A stretch of 64,000 bases of DNA from Phenylobacterium sp. (GTDB lineage Bacteria > Pseudomonadota > Alphaproteobacteria > Caulobacterales > Caulobacteraceae), in the NCBI RefSeq assembly GCF_030679875.1, contig NZ_JAUXSP010000005.1, positions 31,107-95,106 on the forward strand, given 5' to 3'. Shown here in pieces: positions 20,019 to 28,150 of the stretch (the stretch's first letter is position 1; every line of letters begins with the position of its first letter). The translations under genes were made by a program, and so were the position numbers. The notes beneath the pieces were generated by a model. It saw nothing but the letters and a program-made list of their open reading frames with translations. It had not been told where the DNA came from and did not search any database.

Positions 20019-21011
20019 TCACCGCCACCGCTTGTTATAGGCGCCTTCGGTCTCTCGCCCCCCCTCGGCCAGATCGGTCAGCATGTGCTCAAAGGGCGCG
20101 GTGCTCTCGCCGCGATCGAGGGCGTCGATCGCCTTGCGGAAGGCCCGCGTCACGCGCGCCACATAGGCCTTCCCGCGTTGGCGTCCCTCGATCTTGACGG
20201 CTTTCACCCCGGCCTGCCGCAGGCTGGCCAGCAGGCCCATGGCGTTAAGGCTGGTCGGCTCTTCAAACAGATAGGTGGCGTCTCCGTCGGTCGCGAAACG
20301 CCCCTTGCACAGGGTGGGATAGCCGGCTGTGGCGCCAGGCGGGGTCTTGTCGAGGGCCAGACCGGACAGGCGTGACACCATGCCTTCGGCGGTGCGCTCG
20401 AAACTCACCGCCTCCGGGGGTGAGCATACGCCCGAGAGGTTAGGGGACTGGCCGCTGACATAGGATGAAAGCGCGCAGCGACCTTCGGTCATGACGCAAA
20501 GCCCACCAAAGACGAAGGCCTCGATCTCGGCCGGCGACTCCTTGATCAGGTCGGCGATCTCCGATGCGGACATGACCCGGGGGACGACAACCCGCCGGAC
20601 ACCGAACGTCTCCACATAGAACCGGATCGCCTCAGGGGTGTTCGCGGCAGCCTGCACCGACAGGTGCAGCCGCACGGTCGAGCTCAGTTCCCGGACATGG
20701 GCGAGGACGGCGAGGTCGGCGGCGATGATCGCATCGGCGCCGGCCGCGACTGCGGTCATCACAGAGGTCCGCCACCGCTCCTCGCCGCCGGCGCGGGCGA
20801 AGGTGTTGATGGCCACCAGCACCTTGGCGCCCTTCTGATGAGCGAAGTTGACGGCGCGCCTCAATTCAGCGGCGTCGAAGTTGAGGCCCGGAAAGTTCCG
20901 CGCATTCGTTTCGTCGCGCAGACCGCAATAGACACTGTCGGCGCCCGCCTCGATGGCCGCCTCCAGCATGGCCGGCGAGCCGGCGGGACAGACGAGTTCA
21001 ATGGACCCCAT
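20019..21011 (-). CDS. ubiU: O2-independent ubiquinone hydroxylation protein UbiU
   Basis: A 330-residue U32-family protein, the partner of UbiV. Starting at ATG 21011 (GGGAGG eight bases upstream) puts cysteines at 172, 179, 196 and 235. The spacing 7/17/39 is exactly that of the E. coli UbiU [4Fe-4S] ligands C169, C176, C193 and C232. The N-terminus MGSIELVCPAGSPAMLEAAI is the usual U32 opening. An upstream in-frame start would add about 80 residues antisense-like to ubiT and was rejected. It overlaps the ubiT 3' end by 14 bases. Confidence 0.95.
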   Translation of the reverse strand: MGSIELVCPAGSPAMLEAAIEAGADSVYCGLRDETNARNFPGLNFDAAELRRAVNFAHQKGAKVLVAINTFARAGGEERWRTSVMTAVAAGADAIIAADLAVLAHVRELSSTVRLHLSVQAAANTPEAIRFYVETFGVRRVVVPRVMSASEIADLIKESPAEIEAFVFGGLCVMTEGRCALSSYVSGQSPNLSGVCSPPEAVSFERTAEGMVSRLSGLALDKTPPGATAGYPTLCKGRFATDGDATYLFEEPTSLNAMGLLASLRQAGVKAVKIEGRQRGKAYVARVTRAFRKAIDALDRGESTAPFEHMLTDLAEGGRETEGAYNKRWR

Positions 21012-21537
21012 GGGGCTTGCCTCCCGTGCGCCTGGCCGCGCGGCGCCAATCAACAATTCGCTGCAAAACAGGATCAAGCCCGGGGGCCAGGGCGGCAGGA
21101 ACCAGCAGGTCGGCGAGGCGAAGGTCGGCCGCTTCCAGGGCGTTATGGAGGGCCAGCACCGCCCCCGTATCGCCACGTACGGTGAGCCCGCCGGCGAAGA
21201 AGGTCGCATCTGCATCGGCCGAGCCGTCGAAGAGCGCCAGCAGATCCATGAGTTCACCCGAGATCTCGGCCACGTAGCCCAGGGGCTGAAGGGGGCGGCG
21301 GACCACCTTCACGGCGCCGCCATGCGCATTCAGGGTCAATTCAAAGGCGACGGGGAGGTCTTCCGGATCGATCAGATAGGGGTGGCCCTGAAAGCGGCCC
21401 AAGCGTCCGAAGGCGTTGGCGGAGCGCTGCCAGGCCCGCCTGACGGCGAGATTGAGCAGCATCTCCACGGGAGGTCTTAGGGCGAGGGTCAGGTCGGTCA
21501 GAACGCGCGCAAACAAGCGCTCCGCTGAGAACGGCAT
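20998..21537 (-). CDS. ubiT: Ubiquinone anaerobic biosynthesis accessory factor UbiT (SCP2 domain)
   Basis: A 179-residue cytosolic protein with a sterol-carrier-protein-2 fold, thought to bind hydrophobic ubiquinone intermediates during O2-independent synthesis. The middle part (about 60-145) shows the SCP2 pattern of alternating strands and the block ADATFFAGGLTVRGDTGAVLALHNALE. The C-terminal end is Arg-rich. It is first in ubiT-ubiU-ubiV and overlaps ubiU by 14 bases. The ribosome site GGAAAGG is partly inside a perfect hairpin (see 21547-21572). Order and context agree with ubiTUV clusters of denitrifying Proteobacteria. Confidence 0.9.
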   Translation of the reverse strand: MPFSAERLFARVLTDLTLALRPPVEMLLNLAVRRAWQRSANAFGRLGRFQGHPYLIDPEDLPVAFELTLNAHGGAVKVVRRPLQPLGYVAEISGELMDLLALFDGSADADATFFAGGLTVRGDTGAVLALHNALEAADLRLADLLVPAALAPGLDPVLQRIVDWRRAARRTGGKPHGVH

Positions 21538-21546
21538 ATTCGGCCT

Positions 21547-21572
21547 TTCCGGGCGAGAACAGGCGCCCGGAA
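21547..21572 (-). promoter_or_regulatory. Hairpin in the ubiT leader overlapping its ribosome site
   Basis: TTCCGGGCG and CGCCCGGAA form a perfect nine-base-pair stem with an eight-base loop, ending ten bases before the ubiT ATG. The GGAA end of one arm is part of the probable Shine-Dalgarno GGAAAGG. It could limit ubiT translation or act as a weak terminator of the upstream regulator gene; there is no U-run. Confidence 0.45.
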
Positions 21573-21648
21573 GAGGTTTAAGGCGAGGGGGAATGACGAC
21601 GAATGTCGTCCATCAACACGCCGTTCGCCTTTGGTCAGACTGGGGGCT

Positions 21649-22422
21649 TCAAACCGTCATCCGCTCAGGTTGGTTTGGCCAGGCCTCAAGCAGGGCCTTG
21701 CCCCGACCACGCATGTCGTCAGGGGCGTGATTGTCGATCAGGGCGTCAGGCTTGGCCAGGCGTGTCAGGACCACGAGCCGGCCGATGGTCACGAGCGGGC
21801 CATTCACGACCACCCCATAGTCAGCGAGGCTGGCGAAGGCGCGGGACAGATTCTCAGGGGTCATGCCCAGCAATGAAGCCAGCACGCGCTTCTCATGGGG
21901 GAGCGTGATTGTCTCCGCATTCCCCTGGCGCACGCGCTGGGTGATCAGATAGTTGGCCAGGCGCTCGATCCCGCCGCGGAGCTTCTGGCTCTTCATGGAG
22001 CGAACCAGACCGCGGTAGCAGCCCGCCAGTTCCTGGGACACGGCGAAACTGAAGGCGGCGTCCTCATGCATCACCCGGCGAAGGGTCTCACCTGAGATCA
22101 TCAGGATGTCGGAGCGATCCCGAGTGGTGGCGCTCATCAGGGCGCTGGCGTCCAGGACAACGGCGGCCAGAATGAAGGTCGACAGGGGCCCAAGGAGGGC
22201 GAGGATGGTCTCCTTGTCGTTCCAGGTGCCTGAGAGTTCGACCGTTCCATCGAGCACGATGTAGAGAAAATCGACGCTGTCACCTTCGGTGAGCAGGGTT
22301 GTCCCGGCCGGAAAGCGTTGAAGAAAGGCGCCCTGAATCAGGCGACGGAAAGTGTCTTCGCTGGCGGCCTTTAGGAATGGCAACTCCCTGACGCGTGCGA
22401 GATCGGCCTCTTTGATCGGCAT
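21649..22422 (-). CDS. Crp/Fnr-family transcription regulator without Fe-S cysteines
   Basis: A 257-residue regulator with an N-terminal cyclic-nucleotide-like barrel (about 15-115: LLTEGDSVDFLYIVLDGTVE), a dimer helix (about 118-145) and a C-terminal winged helix. The recognition helix reads GMTPENLSRAF (186-196), so E190, S193 and R194 give the E-x2-SR reading pattern of proteins that bind TTGAT-N4-ATCAA. The only Cys is at 135, so the oxygen-sensing [4Fe-4S] ligands of true FNR are absent. This points to a DNR/NnrR-like NO sensor or another effector. ATG 22422 has GGAGG seven bases upstream. It lies between mobA and ubiT and is the obvious candidate to act on the FNR-like boxes here. Confidence 0.9.
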   Translation of the reverse strand: MPIKEADLARVRELPFLKAASEDTFRRLIQGAFLQRFPAGTTLLTEGDSVDFLYIVLDGTVELSGTWNDKETILALLGPLSTFILAAVVLDASALMSATTRDRSDILMISGETLRRVMHEDAAFSFAVSQELAGCYRGLVRSMKSQKLRGGIERLANYLITQRVRQGNAETITLPHEKRVLASLLGMTPENLSRAFASLADYGVVVNGPLVTIGRLVVLTRLAKPDALIDNHAPDDMRGRGKALLEAWPNQPERMTV

Positions 22423-22471
22423 CCATGGTCCTCCGTCAGTGTGGAGCATGACGCCTTTGCACGTTCCAGCC

Positions 22472-22485
22472 TTGATCTATGTCAG
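22472..22485. promoter_or_regulatory. Half-degenerate FNR-like box upstream of the Crp/Fnr gene
   Basis: TTGATctatGTCAG has a perfect left half and a 3/5 right half. It is 50-63 bases before the regulator ATG and could serve autoregulation. Confidence 0.35.
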
Positions 22486-22519
22486 GGACGATGTGGGTGG
22501 TCGTGCGGTCGACGGGCCC

Positions 22520-23089
22520 CTAGCCGGCCAAGTCTTCTGGCGTGTTCATGTTCAGAAACAGGCGCTCGCGTGGGTCCGCCCACAGAACCTGGCGGGCCTT
22601 GAGCTCCGCAAGCGCCCCGCGAAGTGACAGGCGGCCGGACTGGGCGTAGCGCAACAGAGGCTCAAGCGCCTCGACGCGCCACAGGGTGCAGGTGGGGTGG
22701 TCCTGGCGGCTGTCACTCGCCGAAGCGGCGAGGGCCGCAGGATCCCGGGCAAGGGCTTCCTCCAGCCTCAGGTACAGATCGCCGGGCAGATGGGGCGCAT
22801 CGCAAGGGATGGTCAGGACGTGAGCGGCCCCAATGGCCACCCCGTGAGCCAGGCCGCTGGCGATCCCGGCCAGGGGCCCTTGAATCTCCGGCGGATCAAA
22901 TAGGAGCTGGACCGGCGGGAGCGCTTCGGCCTGACGCCGCTCGCGGACCGATAGAGCCACATGGTTGGCGAAGCTCGCCGCCAGAGACAGGGCGTGTTCA
23001 CCGAGAGCGCGAGCCTGATAGAGGCGCTGTGGTTTATCGCCGCCCATGCGGCGTCCCGCCCCGCCGGCCAGCACTACACAAAGCCGCAT
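22520..23089 (-). CDS. mobA: Molybdenum cofactor guanylyltransferase MobA
   Basis: A 189-residue cytosolic enzyme that joins GMP to molybdopterin to form the bis-MGD cofactor carried by NarG. The N-terminal nucleotide loop is VLAGGAGRRMGGDK (about 6-19), and IPCDAPHLP near 98-106 is the metal-binding Asp block. The length matches family members of about 190-200. The start at 23089 (TGATG) overlaps the carbonic anhydrase stop. Its place at the end of the nar operon fits cofactor supply for nitrate reductase. Confidence 0.92.
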   Translation of the reverse strand: MRLCVVLAGGAGRRMGGDKPQRLYQARALGEHALSLAASFANHVALSVRERRQAEALPPVQLLFDPPEIQGPLAGIASGLAHGVAIGAAHVLTIPCDAPHLPGDLYLRLEEALARDPAALAASASDSRQDHPTCTLWRVEALEPLLRYAQSGRLSLRGALAELKARQVLWADPRERLFLNMNTPEDLAG

Positions 23090-23748
23090 CAGCGCTTCCT
23101 TGCGACGGCGCCACGGGTGTCGCCGCTCTTGGTTTCCCACAAGGCCCGCGCCCGCTCGACCCGGCCAACAGACACTTCCAAATCCCGCAGCAAGCCGTCC
23201 TGGATGGAGTAGATCCAGCCATGAACCTCTAGAGGCTGCTTCTTGCGCCAGGCGTCCCGTACGAAGGGGTTGGCCGTGATCTGCCGAACCTGTTCGATCA
23301 CATTGCGCTCGCAGAGATCGTTCACCCTGGCCTCAGGGTCGGTGATCATGGAGAGCTCATGCTCACAACGCCACGACAGGCTTCTCACCGGGGTCAGCCA
23401 GTGGTCGATCAAGCCGTGGCGCTCGTCGGAGAGGGCGGCGCGGACGCCCCCACAGCCATAGTGTCCACAGACGATGACATGTCGGACCTTCAGGACTTCC
23501 ACCGCGAACTGAAGGACCGAGAGGAAATTCGCATCCTGCGGCGGCGCAAGATTGGCGACGTTCCGATGAACGAATAACTCCCCGGGGTCGAGACCCACGA
23601 TCTCGTTGGCAGGCACCCGGCTGTCTGAGCATCCGATCCAGAGGTAGGAGGGAGCCTGCTGGCTCGCCAGACGCCGGAAATACTCTGGATCGACGCGAGC
23701 GCGGGTGGCCGCCCAGCGGATGTTGTTGTCGAACAGCTCCGAGATCAT
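23089..23748 (-). CDS. can: Beta-class carbonic anhydrase
   Basis: A 219-residue cytosolic zinc enzyme interconverting CO2 and bicarbonate. C40 in WIGCSDSRVP, H96 and C99 in VIVCGHYGCGG are the zinc ligands, and D42-R44 is the catalytic dyad. Length is that of E. coli Can. It overlaps the hemerythrin gene by four bases and mobA by one, so it is inside the nar transcription unit. That location is unusual and suggests a need for bicarbonate when growth is anaerobic. Confidence 0.95.
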   Translation of the reverse strand: MISELFDNNIRWAATRARVDPEYFRRLASQQAPSYLWIGCSDSRVPANEIVGLDPGELFVHRNVANLAPPQDANFLSVLQFAVEVLKVRHVIVCGHYGCGGVRAALSDERHGLIDHWLTPVRSLSWRCEHELSMITDPEARVNDLCERNVIEQVRQITANPFVRDAWRKKQPLEVHGWIYSIQDGLLRDLEVSVGRVERARALWETKSGDTRGAVARKR

Positions 23749-24296
23749 GGCCGGGCGTCGAGGACGAGGCCCCGCCTCGCGGCCAGTCGCCGGCTCAAGG
23801 CGGTCAGATCAGCAGCCGTCAGTCTCAGCCGGGCGATCGGCAGAACCACGGCGTTCTCCAGCGCCAGATGGTGCAATTCGTGCCGGGCGAACGTGAGAAG
23901 CAGCGACCTGGTCTCTGGATCCAGGGCCGGCGGCCGCTGGGTTGTCAGCGAGGACTCCAGTCGATCGCGAACGACCTGCGATTGGGTGACATCGGCGCGG
24001 TGCTCTGCGGAAAGCCGACCCAGGACACTCTCGATTTCGTCTTCAGGCAGGGCGCGACGGCGCAGGAGGGGAAAGAGATCCTCCTCCTCATCAATGATGT
24101 GCAAGGCAAGATCGTAGCGGATGAAGTCGATGATCTGGCTGATGGGGCCGGGACCGAAGACACGGCGGGCGGCTACCTCTTCAATCATCCGACAGAGCTG
24201 CCTGTGGCGATAGTGCTCGGCGAAGAACCAGTCGAGGGGCTCGTGGAGCAACTCTCGGGGGATCTCTTCAATGTCCGCAGGCGGGGCGCTAGGCAT
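23745..24296 (-). CDS. Hemerythrin-domain protein
   Basis: A 183-residue four-helix protein. Helices carry candidate di-iron ligands H28/H31, H66 with E70/E71, H100, and the HELHHLALE block at 139-147. This matches hemerythrin-like HHE domains that bind O2 or NO or repair Fe-S clusters. No DUF542 N-terminus is present, unlike the Ric protein at 44.8 kb. It begins 20 bases after the porin stop and overlaps carbonic anhydrase by four bases. A role in protecting nitrate respiration from oxygen or NO is inferred from the neighbours only. Confidence 0.85.
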   Translation of the reverse strand: MPSAPPADIEEIPRELLHEPLDWFFAEHYRHRQLCRMIEEVAARRVFGPGPISQIIDFIRYDLALHIIDEEEDLFPLLRRRALPEDEIESVLGRLSAEHRADVTQSQVVRDRLESSLTTQRPPALDPETRSLLLTFARHELHHLALENAVVLPIARLRLTAADLTALSRRLAARRGLVLDARP

Positions 24297-24316
24297 GGCC
24301 GGCTCTCCAAGGACGC

Positions 24317-25504
24317 TCAGTAACGGTAGTCGAGGCTGATCCAGATCTTGGTGCGGTCGCCGTAGCCAGGGCGGTCACCTTCGAACCAGGCGAGCTTGGT
24401 TTCGAACGCAAGTTGCTTGGTCAGTGGGGCAGAGGCCACAAGGTCCAGCTCCGTCCCAAAGTCAGCGCCGCCGTCAGGGGCGGTGAAACGGTGGACCGCT
24501 GCGGCAAGGCGGATGGGAGGAAGGCCTGTGGGCCTGAGGGTGGCGCCCACTTTGGCGTTGAGGTCCTGGACGCCGCCGGGCGGTGTGGCCAGGAACACAT
24601 CGGCCCAGCCCTGAAACGCATGGAGCGTGGCCAAGGGCGTGGCGAAGCCGCGACCCCCGTCACCATCCAGGCGCTCCACCCCGACGCTCGCCCAGGTGTC
24701 TCCCTGCCGAAGGCCGAGGGTGAGCGCGGCGTAGTCCAGATCGAAGTCTGCAGGGTTGCCAGCATAGTCCGCCTGCCGGGCGTAGGCCGCCTCAAGGCTC
24801 CCTTTCAGCCCGCCCGCCGAAAGCGGCCGTTCCATGCGCAGGCCTGCGCCCAAGGTTGCGCTGGACTGGGCAGGGGCGTTGGCGAAGTCGAGCCATTCAC
24901 CGTGAAGGGTGACCTGCCCCCAGGCGGGTTTCCAGTCGGCTTGCGCCAGATGACTGTCAGAGCGCCAGTCGCCCTGTGGGTGATCATCGCCAAAGATGCG
25001 CTGCACGCGGTCCACATAGGCGTAGGTGAGCGCCAACTCTGGGGTCGGTTTAAAGTCCAGTCGGGCGGCGTCGAAGGTCTGTTCGTTCTGTCGGAACCCG
25101 ACGTTACCCACGAACCGGGCCGAGCCGAGGATGATCCGCTGGCGCCCGACGACGGCGGCGGCCTTGTCGCCTGTCCAGGAGATCTGCAGCCGATTGAGCT
25201 CGGTCGTCTCCGGATCAGGGACAATCGGATAGGCGACCTTGCCGTTGGTGGTGGAGTTGTACTCGTCGCTGAGGGCGACAACATTCTCGCCCTCGATCAG
25301 GAACCGAACGCCCTCCCAAGCCGCGGTCTCGAATCCGAGACGGGTGCGCAAGGTGAGCGCCGAGGCGGTGTTGTTCAGTCCGCTCTGATCGACCGCCTCA
25401 TGCCGAAGACGGGTCTCGAGGATGAGCGTCGGCGCCTCCGAGGCGCGCGCAAGCCCCGGGGCGACCAGGATCGCCAGACTGAACGCGACAGTGGTCAACC
25501 GCAT
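24317..25504 (-). CDS. Outer-membrane porin, alginate-export (AlgE-like) type
   Basis: A 395-residue protein with a signal peptide (MRLTTVAFSLAILVAPGLARA, cut near 22), alternating beta-strands throughout, and a C-terminus ending in ISLDYRY with a terminal aromatic residue, as for barrel insertion. The RLRHEAVDQSGLNNTASALTLRTR opening and LNRLQISW... middle resemble the alginate_exp domain family, many members of which are general or anion channels rather than alginate exporters. Being three bases from the parvulin gene and downstream of narI, it may carry nitrate or nitrite through the outer membrane. Confidence 0.8.
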   Translation of the reverse strand: MRLTTVAFSLAILVAPGLARASEAPTLILETRLRHEAVDQSGLNNTASALTLRTRLGFETAAWEGVRFLIEGENVVALSDEYNSTTNGKVAYPIVPDPETTELNRLQISWTGDKAAAVVGRQRIILGSARFVGNVGFRQNEQTFDAARLDFKPTPELALTYAYVDRVQRIFGDDHPQGDWRSDSHLAQADWKPAWGQVTLHGEWLDFANAPAQSSATLGAGLRMERPLSAGGLKGSLEAAYARQADYAGNPADFDLDYAALTLGLRQGDTWASVGVERLDGDGGRGFATPLATLHAFQGWADVFLATPPGGVQDLNAKVGATLRPTGLPPIRLAAAVHRFTAPDGGADFGTELDLVASAPLTKQLAFETKLAWFEGDRPGYGDRTKIWISLDYRY

Positions 25505-25507
25505 GGC

Positions 25508-26626
25508 TTATCTCCGCTTGATGAGCGTGTAGGTGTGCTTGTGCTCGGGCTTGGGTGTCAGCCGCGCCTTCAGCAGCGAAGCCATCGCCGCCACCGCTGG
25601 ATCGGCGGCTCCCTGGGTAGCGGAAATGAGCTGGGTCCACGCCTCATCGGTGGCGTGATCGACGAAGTGCCGGACCGCCCGACGCACGAAAATTGCGACC
25701 TGGAGATTTTCTGCCGCCGCCGCCGCCTTGACGCGGCCAGCCAAGTCGGTGTCCGTCGCATCCATCCAGGCTTCAAGCCGGTCGGCCGAGGCGCCGTCCG
25801 ACAGCATTGCGCCAAGGGACGGGGCGCCTTTAGAAAACCGCCCGTCCTGCGTCAGACTGAAGGCTACGCCCTCCGCTCGGGCCCGTTCGGCGAGCTGAGC
25901 GACATAGCGGGCCGCCGCCGCCGTCCAGGCCCGGCTCTCAAGATGCAGCCTGATCTTGTCCTCAACATACTCGAACGGTAGCGCCTTCCCCTCGATCCGT
26001 CGGTCAAGCTTGAGAACGTGCCAGCCGAAGCGTGAGCGGACCGGGGTGGCCAGGATTTCGCCTGGCTTGAGACCTGCGAGCGCGCGCTCGACCTCCCCCA
26101 CCAGGTCGCCTGGGCCGAGTTGACCCAGGGAGCCGCCCACAGCTCCCGAGGGACAGTCAGACGACGCCTTCGCAAGTTTGCCAAACAGGTCCGGCTTGAC
26201 CGCGAGCTGATCGAGTATGGCCTCGACAGCCTGCCGGGCAATCTCCCATCCCGCCGCATCATCAGACTTCGGCTCAATGAGAATATGCGCGGCTTCTGTC
26301 AGGACGGGCGTCGAGAAACGATGTCGCTGCGCGTCGTAAACGCGTCGGCATTCGGCCTCGCCCGGGGGTTCGATTTCCACTTCGGCGTCAAGGGCGGCGC
26401 GGATAAGCGCCTCCTCGGGGGTCTCCTCACGGCCGTTGTCGTCCAGCAGCGGCTGGGCTTCCAGGCCAAGTTCGTCGGCTCTGTGAAGGAGCAGAGCCCT
26501 GACCGCCAGCGCCTTGCCCGCGGCGATTCGAGCCTCCATCGGACTTGCGCTTGGATGGTGCTGGGCCTCCTCGGCGATGAGGAACTCCGGGATTTCGACG
26601 CCTTCGACAACGAGGGTGCTGGTCAT
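25508..26626 (-). CDS. Parvulin-type peptidyl-prolyl isomerase (NifM/PpiC-like) of the nar operon
   Basis: A 372-residue protein without a clear signal peptide. The parvulin domain is at about 120-220 (AAHILIEPKSDD, then VGGSLGQLGPGDL and FGWHVLKLDR). N- and C-terminal helical regions flank it in the NifM manner, so a cytosolic chaperone for a metalloenzyme is likely. It starts four bases before narI ends and three bases after the porin gene. Parvulins in this place are known from other nar operons and are thought to help nitrate reductase maturation; the partner here is inferred. Confidence 0.88.
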   Translation of the reverse strand: MTSTLVVEGVEIPEFLIAEEAQHHPSASPMEARIAAGKALAVRALLLHRADELGLEAQPLLDDNGREETPEEALIRAALDAEVEIEPPGEAECRRVYDAQRHRFSTPVLTEAAHILIEPKSDDAAGWEIARQAVEAILDQLAVKPDLFGKLAKASSDCPSGAVGGSLGQLGPGDLVGEVERALAGLKPGEILATPVRSRFGWHVLKLDRRIEGKALPFEYVEDKIRLHLESRAWTAAAARYVAQLAERARAEGVAFSLTQDGRFSKGAPSLGAMLSDGASADRLEAWMDATDTDLAGRVKAAAAAENLQVAIFVRRAVRHFVDHATDEAWTQLISATQGAADPAVAAMASLLKARLTPKPEHKHTYTLIKRR

Positions 26627-26630
26627 GGCG

Positions 26631-27431
26631 CTACTCGGCGGTCTTGAGGGCTTCGGGGCGGACAGCTTGGATTGATGCGCTGCGCGCCGGAGGCGACACT
26701 GGCGCTGTCGGATAGACAGGCGCGGCGGCGACCCGACGCAGGGGCAGTGCGCGCTTGGTGCGCACCAACTGCCAGCCGCGGCGGTTCAGGTACCAGACCG
26801 GGGCCGACAGCATGTGGACAAGGCGGGTGAACGGAAAGACCAGCAGGATGGTCATCCCCAGCACCAGGTGGGCCTTGAAGATCGGATGCACATCGGCGAC
26901 GTAGGCCGCCACGCCCGGCCGGAAGGTGAAGACCCCCTGCGCCCAGCTCATGAACTTGAGCATCTCATGGCCGTCCAGGTGCCCAGCGGACAAAGGAATG
27001 GTCGCCAAACCCAGGAGCAGCTGGAGCAGCAGCAGGGAGAGGATGGCGGTGTCGCCGAAGCTGGAGGTGGCCCGGATCCGTGGGTCGAACAGCCGACGAT
27101 GGAGGAGCATCAGACCACCGATGAGGCAGATGACTCCAGCAAAGCCGCCGGCGACAATGGCCAGAATCTGCTTGGCGCCGTGCGGCACGCCCAGGGCGTC
27201 GAACACCCAGATCGGAGTTAGGAGGCCCACGAAGTGGCCGCCGAAAATGGTCAGTATTCCCACGTGGAAGAGCACCGAGCCCATCACCAGCTGCTTGCGT
27301 CGCAGGAGCTGCGAGGAGCCAGAGCGCCAGGTGTACTGTTCACGGTCGAAGCGGAGGACCGATCCCAGCACGAGGACGGCGAGCGCAATGTAGGGAAAAA
27401 CCCCGAACAGAAATTGATTTAGGAGTTGCAT
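26631..27431 (-). CDS. narI: Respiratory nitrate reductase gamma subunit (diheme cytochrome b)
   Basis: A 266-residue inner-membrane protein that oxidises quinol and passes electrons through two b hemes to NarH. Five membrane helices lie within residues 1-210; His residues in FHVGILTIFGGHFVG, in SAGHLDGHE and in HLVLGMTILLVFPFTRLVH are candidate heme ligands. A C-terminal tail of about 40 residues, rich in Pro, Ala and Val, extends past the usual end (about 225-240). The start ATG at 27431 has GAGG upstream, eight bases after the narJ stop. Confidence 0.96.
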   Translation of the reverse strand: MQLLNQFLFGVFPYIALAVLVLGSVLRFDREQYTWRSGSSQLLRRKQLVMGSVLFHVGILTIFGGHFVGLLTPIWVFDALGVPHGAKQILAIVAGGFAGVICLIGGLMLLHRRLFDPRIRATSSFGDTAILSLLLLQLLLGLATIPLSAGHLDGHEMLKFMSWAQGVFTFRPGVAAYVADVHPIFKAHLVLGMTILLVFPFTRLVHMLSAPVWYLNRRGWQLVRTKRALPLRRVAAAPVYPTAPVSPPARSASIQAVRPEALKTAE

Positions 27432-27439
27432 GGCGGACC

Positions 27440-28147
27440 TCAGGCGTTGGCGGCGGCGCGGCGCGGCTGGCGGCCGGGCTCGGCCATCATCGCGTCCACG
27501 AGAGCGGTGGCCTTCGGGCAGTCCACGTCGGAGGGGCCGAAGGTGACGGCGGTCTCCGCCCAGGCCTTGTCGATGGCCTCCAGATCGTTGGGATCCTCAT
27601 CGGGCTCGCTCAAGAGTGCGGCCAAGGCGCCCGGGTCGGCGGCCTGCGAGGCCAGCTTGCTGAGCGCGCCGAAGATGGCGCGATAGGCGCTGCCCCGCGA
27701 CTTAAGGCGCTCACCCATGGCGTCCAGGACATGGGTCGCCTCCCCGAGCAGCGAGGCGGCCTGGGCGTCTGGCAAGGTCGAGAGGAACTCCAGGAACACC
27801 GGCAGGAAATCGGGGAGTTCGTTGGCCGAAAGGTGAAGGTCGTGGGCGCGATAGAGTTCGGCCAGTGCGACCATGGCTTCGCCGCGGTCGCGGCTTTCGC
27901 CATGCACGTGCTCATAGAGATTGAGCGACAACGACCGGGTGCGGTCGAAAAGCTCGGTATACCCCTCCTGCTGGTCGTAGATGTCGCCGCTGGCGATCTG
28001 GTCAACCAGGCGTCCCAGGGCCTTTCGGATCGTCTTCGGAACCATCGCCTCGGCCTCAATGAGCGCCAGGGCGCCAGGGGCGAGCCGCTGCAGGTCGGGC
28101 GTCGGATAGGTGAGCAGGTGCGCAAGCGCCTGATAGGTGCGGGCCAT
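27440..28147 (-). CDS. narJ: Nitrate reductase molybdenum cofactor assembly chaperone
   Basis: A 235-residue cytosolic, all-helical chaperone of the TorD/NarJ group that guards cofactor insertion into NarG. The N-terminus ARTYQALAHLLTYPTPDLQ and the block ERTRSLSLNLYEHVHG-like (here FDRTRSLSLNLYEHVHGESR) are NarJ hallmarks. Length matches E. coli NarJ (236). It starts three bases after narH and is read into narI. Gene order narGHJI is conserved. Confidence 0.96.
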   Translation of the reverse strand: MARTYQALAHLLTYPTPDLQRLAPGALALIEAEAMVPKTIRKALGRLVDQIASGDIYDQQEGYTELFDRTRSLSLNLYEHVHGESRDRGEAMVALAELYRAHDLHLSANELPDFLPVFLEFLSTLPDAQAASLLGEATHVLDAMGERLKSRGSAYRAIFGALSKLASQAADPGALAALLSEPDEDPNDLEAIDKAWAETAVTFGPSDVDCPKATALVDAMMAEPGRQPRRAAANA

Positions 28148-28150
28148 GGG

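Noticed and set aside
24413..25981. 522-residue open frame on the plus strand
   Set aside because: It is antisense to the porin and parvulin genes, which have clear family features; long antisense frames are normal at this GC content.
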